DNA of 5,671 nucleotides from Calditrichia bacterium. Its GTDB lineage: Bacteria; Calditrichota; Calditrichia; RBG-13-44-9; J042. A program made the position numbers and the translations under genes. The DNA is taken from NCBI GenBank assembly GCA_030430345.1, contig JAUIFT010000226.1, forward strand, positions 1 through 5,671. Direction: 5' to 3'. The notes under the pieces are model-generated. The model ran no database searches and was not told the origin of the DNA. It worked only from the letters and a program-made list of their open reading frames with translations. Of this stretch, positions 4,772 to 5,671 are shown one piece after another (position 1 is the first letter of the stretch; every line of letters begins with the position of its first letter).

Positions 4772-5671
4772 TTAAAATTCAAATTCCAATCCGAAAATTG
4801 GCAACATTCCCCATTGTTGAATTTTTCCCGGTGCGCCTTCTTCCCCGTTCCAGAAATAACCGGCAATATTTTTACGGTTGTAGGCATTCCAAACGCTTAG
4901 ATAGAAAATCAAATTGGATTGCTGGAAATGAAACCGGCGATCGAAACGAACATTCAGGGAATGATAGGCCGGCAAGCGCTCGCCATTAATGCGATTCGCA
5001 TCAAGCACTTCCCGATTTAACGATTGCGATGCGGCCAGATCAAAAGGCGTATAGGGCACACCGCCGGCATATATCCAGCGCAAGCTGAATTCCCAGCGGG
5101 CGTTCGGTTTATAGCCCCCTTCAAGACTAAAAAGAAAACGATTGTCAAAAACCCGATTGTGCCATTCGCTCTGCGCATCCCGATAGCGGCTGCGAAAGTA
5201 TGCGGCACTGGCCATCCCGTACACCTTCTCCGCCAACTTTTTCTGGACCATGATCTCCGCACCACGGGAAAATGCCCGCCCCTTATCATTCAGCTGCGCA
5301 TGCTGCATAAAGAAGCCGTAACGGTAAAACAGTTCGTCCAGCACAAACAATCCCGGCTGAGAAGGATTAAGCGGGAAATGACGATAATCCTTTTGATACA
5401 CTTCCGCCGTTAGCCGGGTGTTCTCGGTTAACAGATGACTAATTCCCAGAATGTAATGATTGGCGCGCGGCGTCTGTAAATTTTTATGCGCAGAATTTTG
5501 CCCGAGCAGCAGCAAGGGTAATTGTTGGTAAAAAATTCCGGTAGACGCATTCAGTGCGGTCTTTTCCGAGAGCTGATAATTCAACGCCAGGCGGGGAGAG
5601 AGATGAGCGTTTTCGTTATAGGAGAAATAATCTCCCCGTACGCCGGCGGTCACGCCGAAACGGGATGTTAG
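4772..5671 (-). CDS. TonB-dependent receptor, C-terminal barrel (5' end outside the window)
   Basis: The frame is open from the right edge to a TAA at 4772-4774 and gives 299 residues. A GTG at 5651-5653 could look like a start, but coding continues upstream of it (LTSRFGVTAGVRGDYFS), so the gene is simply cut by the window. Typical late-barrel signatures of TonB-dependent receptors are present: LSPRLALNYQLSEKTALNASTGIFYQ (about 24-49), SRGAEIMVQKKL (135-146), PNARWEFSLRWIYAGGVPYTPFD (189-211), ERLPAYHSLNVRFDRRF (231-247), FYLSVWNAYNRKNIAGYFWN (256-275), and a terminal strand LPIFGLEFEF ending in F as expected for recognition by the barrel-assembly machinery. The plug domain is not in view and the substrate is unknown. 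The gene is read in the same direction as the AraC-type gene 94 bp downstream. Confidence 0.92.
   Translation of the reverse strand, partial: LTSRFGVTAGVRGDYFSYNENAHLSPRLALNYQLSEKTALNASTGIFYQQLPLLLLGQNSAHKNLQTPRANHYILGISHLLTENTRLTAEVYQKDYRHFPLNPSQPGLFVLDELFYRYGFFMQHAQLNDKGRAFSRGAEIMVQKKLAEKVYGMASAAYFRSRYRDAQSEWHNRVFDNRFLFSLEGGYKPNARWEFSLRWIYAGGVPYTPFDLAASQSLNREVLDANRINGERLPAYHSLNVRFDRRFHFQQSNLIFYLSVWNAYNRKNIAGYFWNGEEGAPGKIQQWGMLPIFGLEFEF

Noticed and set aside
5651..5653. GTG as the start of a 293-residue protein
   Set aside because: The frame stays open to the window edge with barrel-like sequence, and the product lacks a signal peptide and plug, so the gene is truncated by the window.

Overview
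The window looks like chromosomal DNA from a Gram-negative, outer-membrane-bearing bacterium, with about half G+C. Two different TonB-dependent-receptor-type proteins, a small outer-membrane barrel, and a membrane-anchored AraC regulator of a type common in Bacteroidota, Ignavibacteria and Calditrichota/KSB1-like lineages point to the FCB group or a close relative. That placement is inferred from gene style only; no ribosomal or other marker gene is present.

Layout from left to right. (1) 1-186 (+) is the C-terminal end of a TRIC/UPF0126-type membrane channel protein. (2) 189-228 is a strong hairpin, also readable as an imperfect direct repeat, in the 42-bp gap between convergent genes. (3) 229-690 (-) is a 153-residue conserved protein of unknown function with an excellent ribosome binding site. 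(4) 691-898 is a divergent intergenic region. It has a perfect TATAAT on the plus strand overlapping a TATATT on the minus strand, flanked by two TGCGCA half-sites. (5) 899-1507 (+) is a small secreted outer-membrane beta-barrel protein, and 16 bp later 1524-3512 (+) is a 662-residue plug-plus-barrel receptor that starts with TTG. The two look like one operon. (6) 3509-3533 is a terminator hairpin whose two arms hold the TAA stop codons of the receptor and of the convergent downstream gene. (7) 3523-4677 (-) is a regulator with seven predicted transmembrane segments and an AraC-type helix-turn-helix domain. (8) 4678-4771 is a short gap with a candidate promoter and four perfect copies of CGTTGTT, the last ending one base from the next stop codon. 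(9) 4772-5671 (-) is the C-terminal 299 residues of a second TonB-dependent receptor that runs off the right edge.

The central and right-hand genes plausibly serve outer-membrane uptake or sensing. A small barrel and receptor are co-transcribed rightwards, and a second receptor lies directly upstream of the membrane-bound regulator on the opposite strand. A regulatory link between the AraC-type protein and either receptor is inferred from position; no substrate can be read from the sequence. I see no mobile element, CRISPR array, tRNA or rRNA, and no clear defence system. The features that best repay a second look are the small intergenic structures and the unnamed 153-residue protein.
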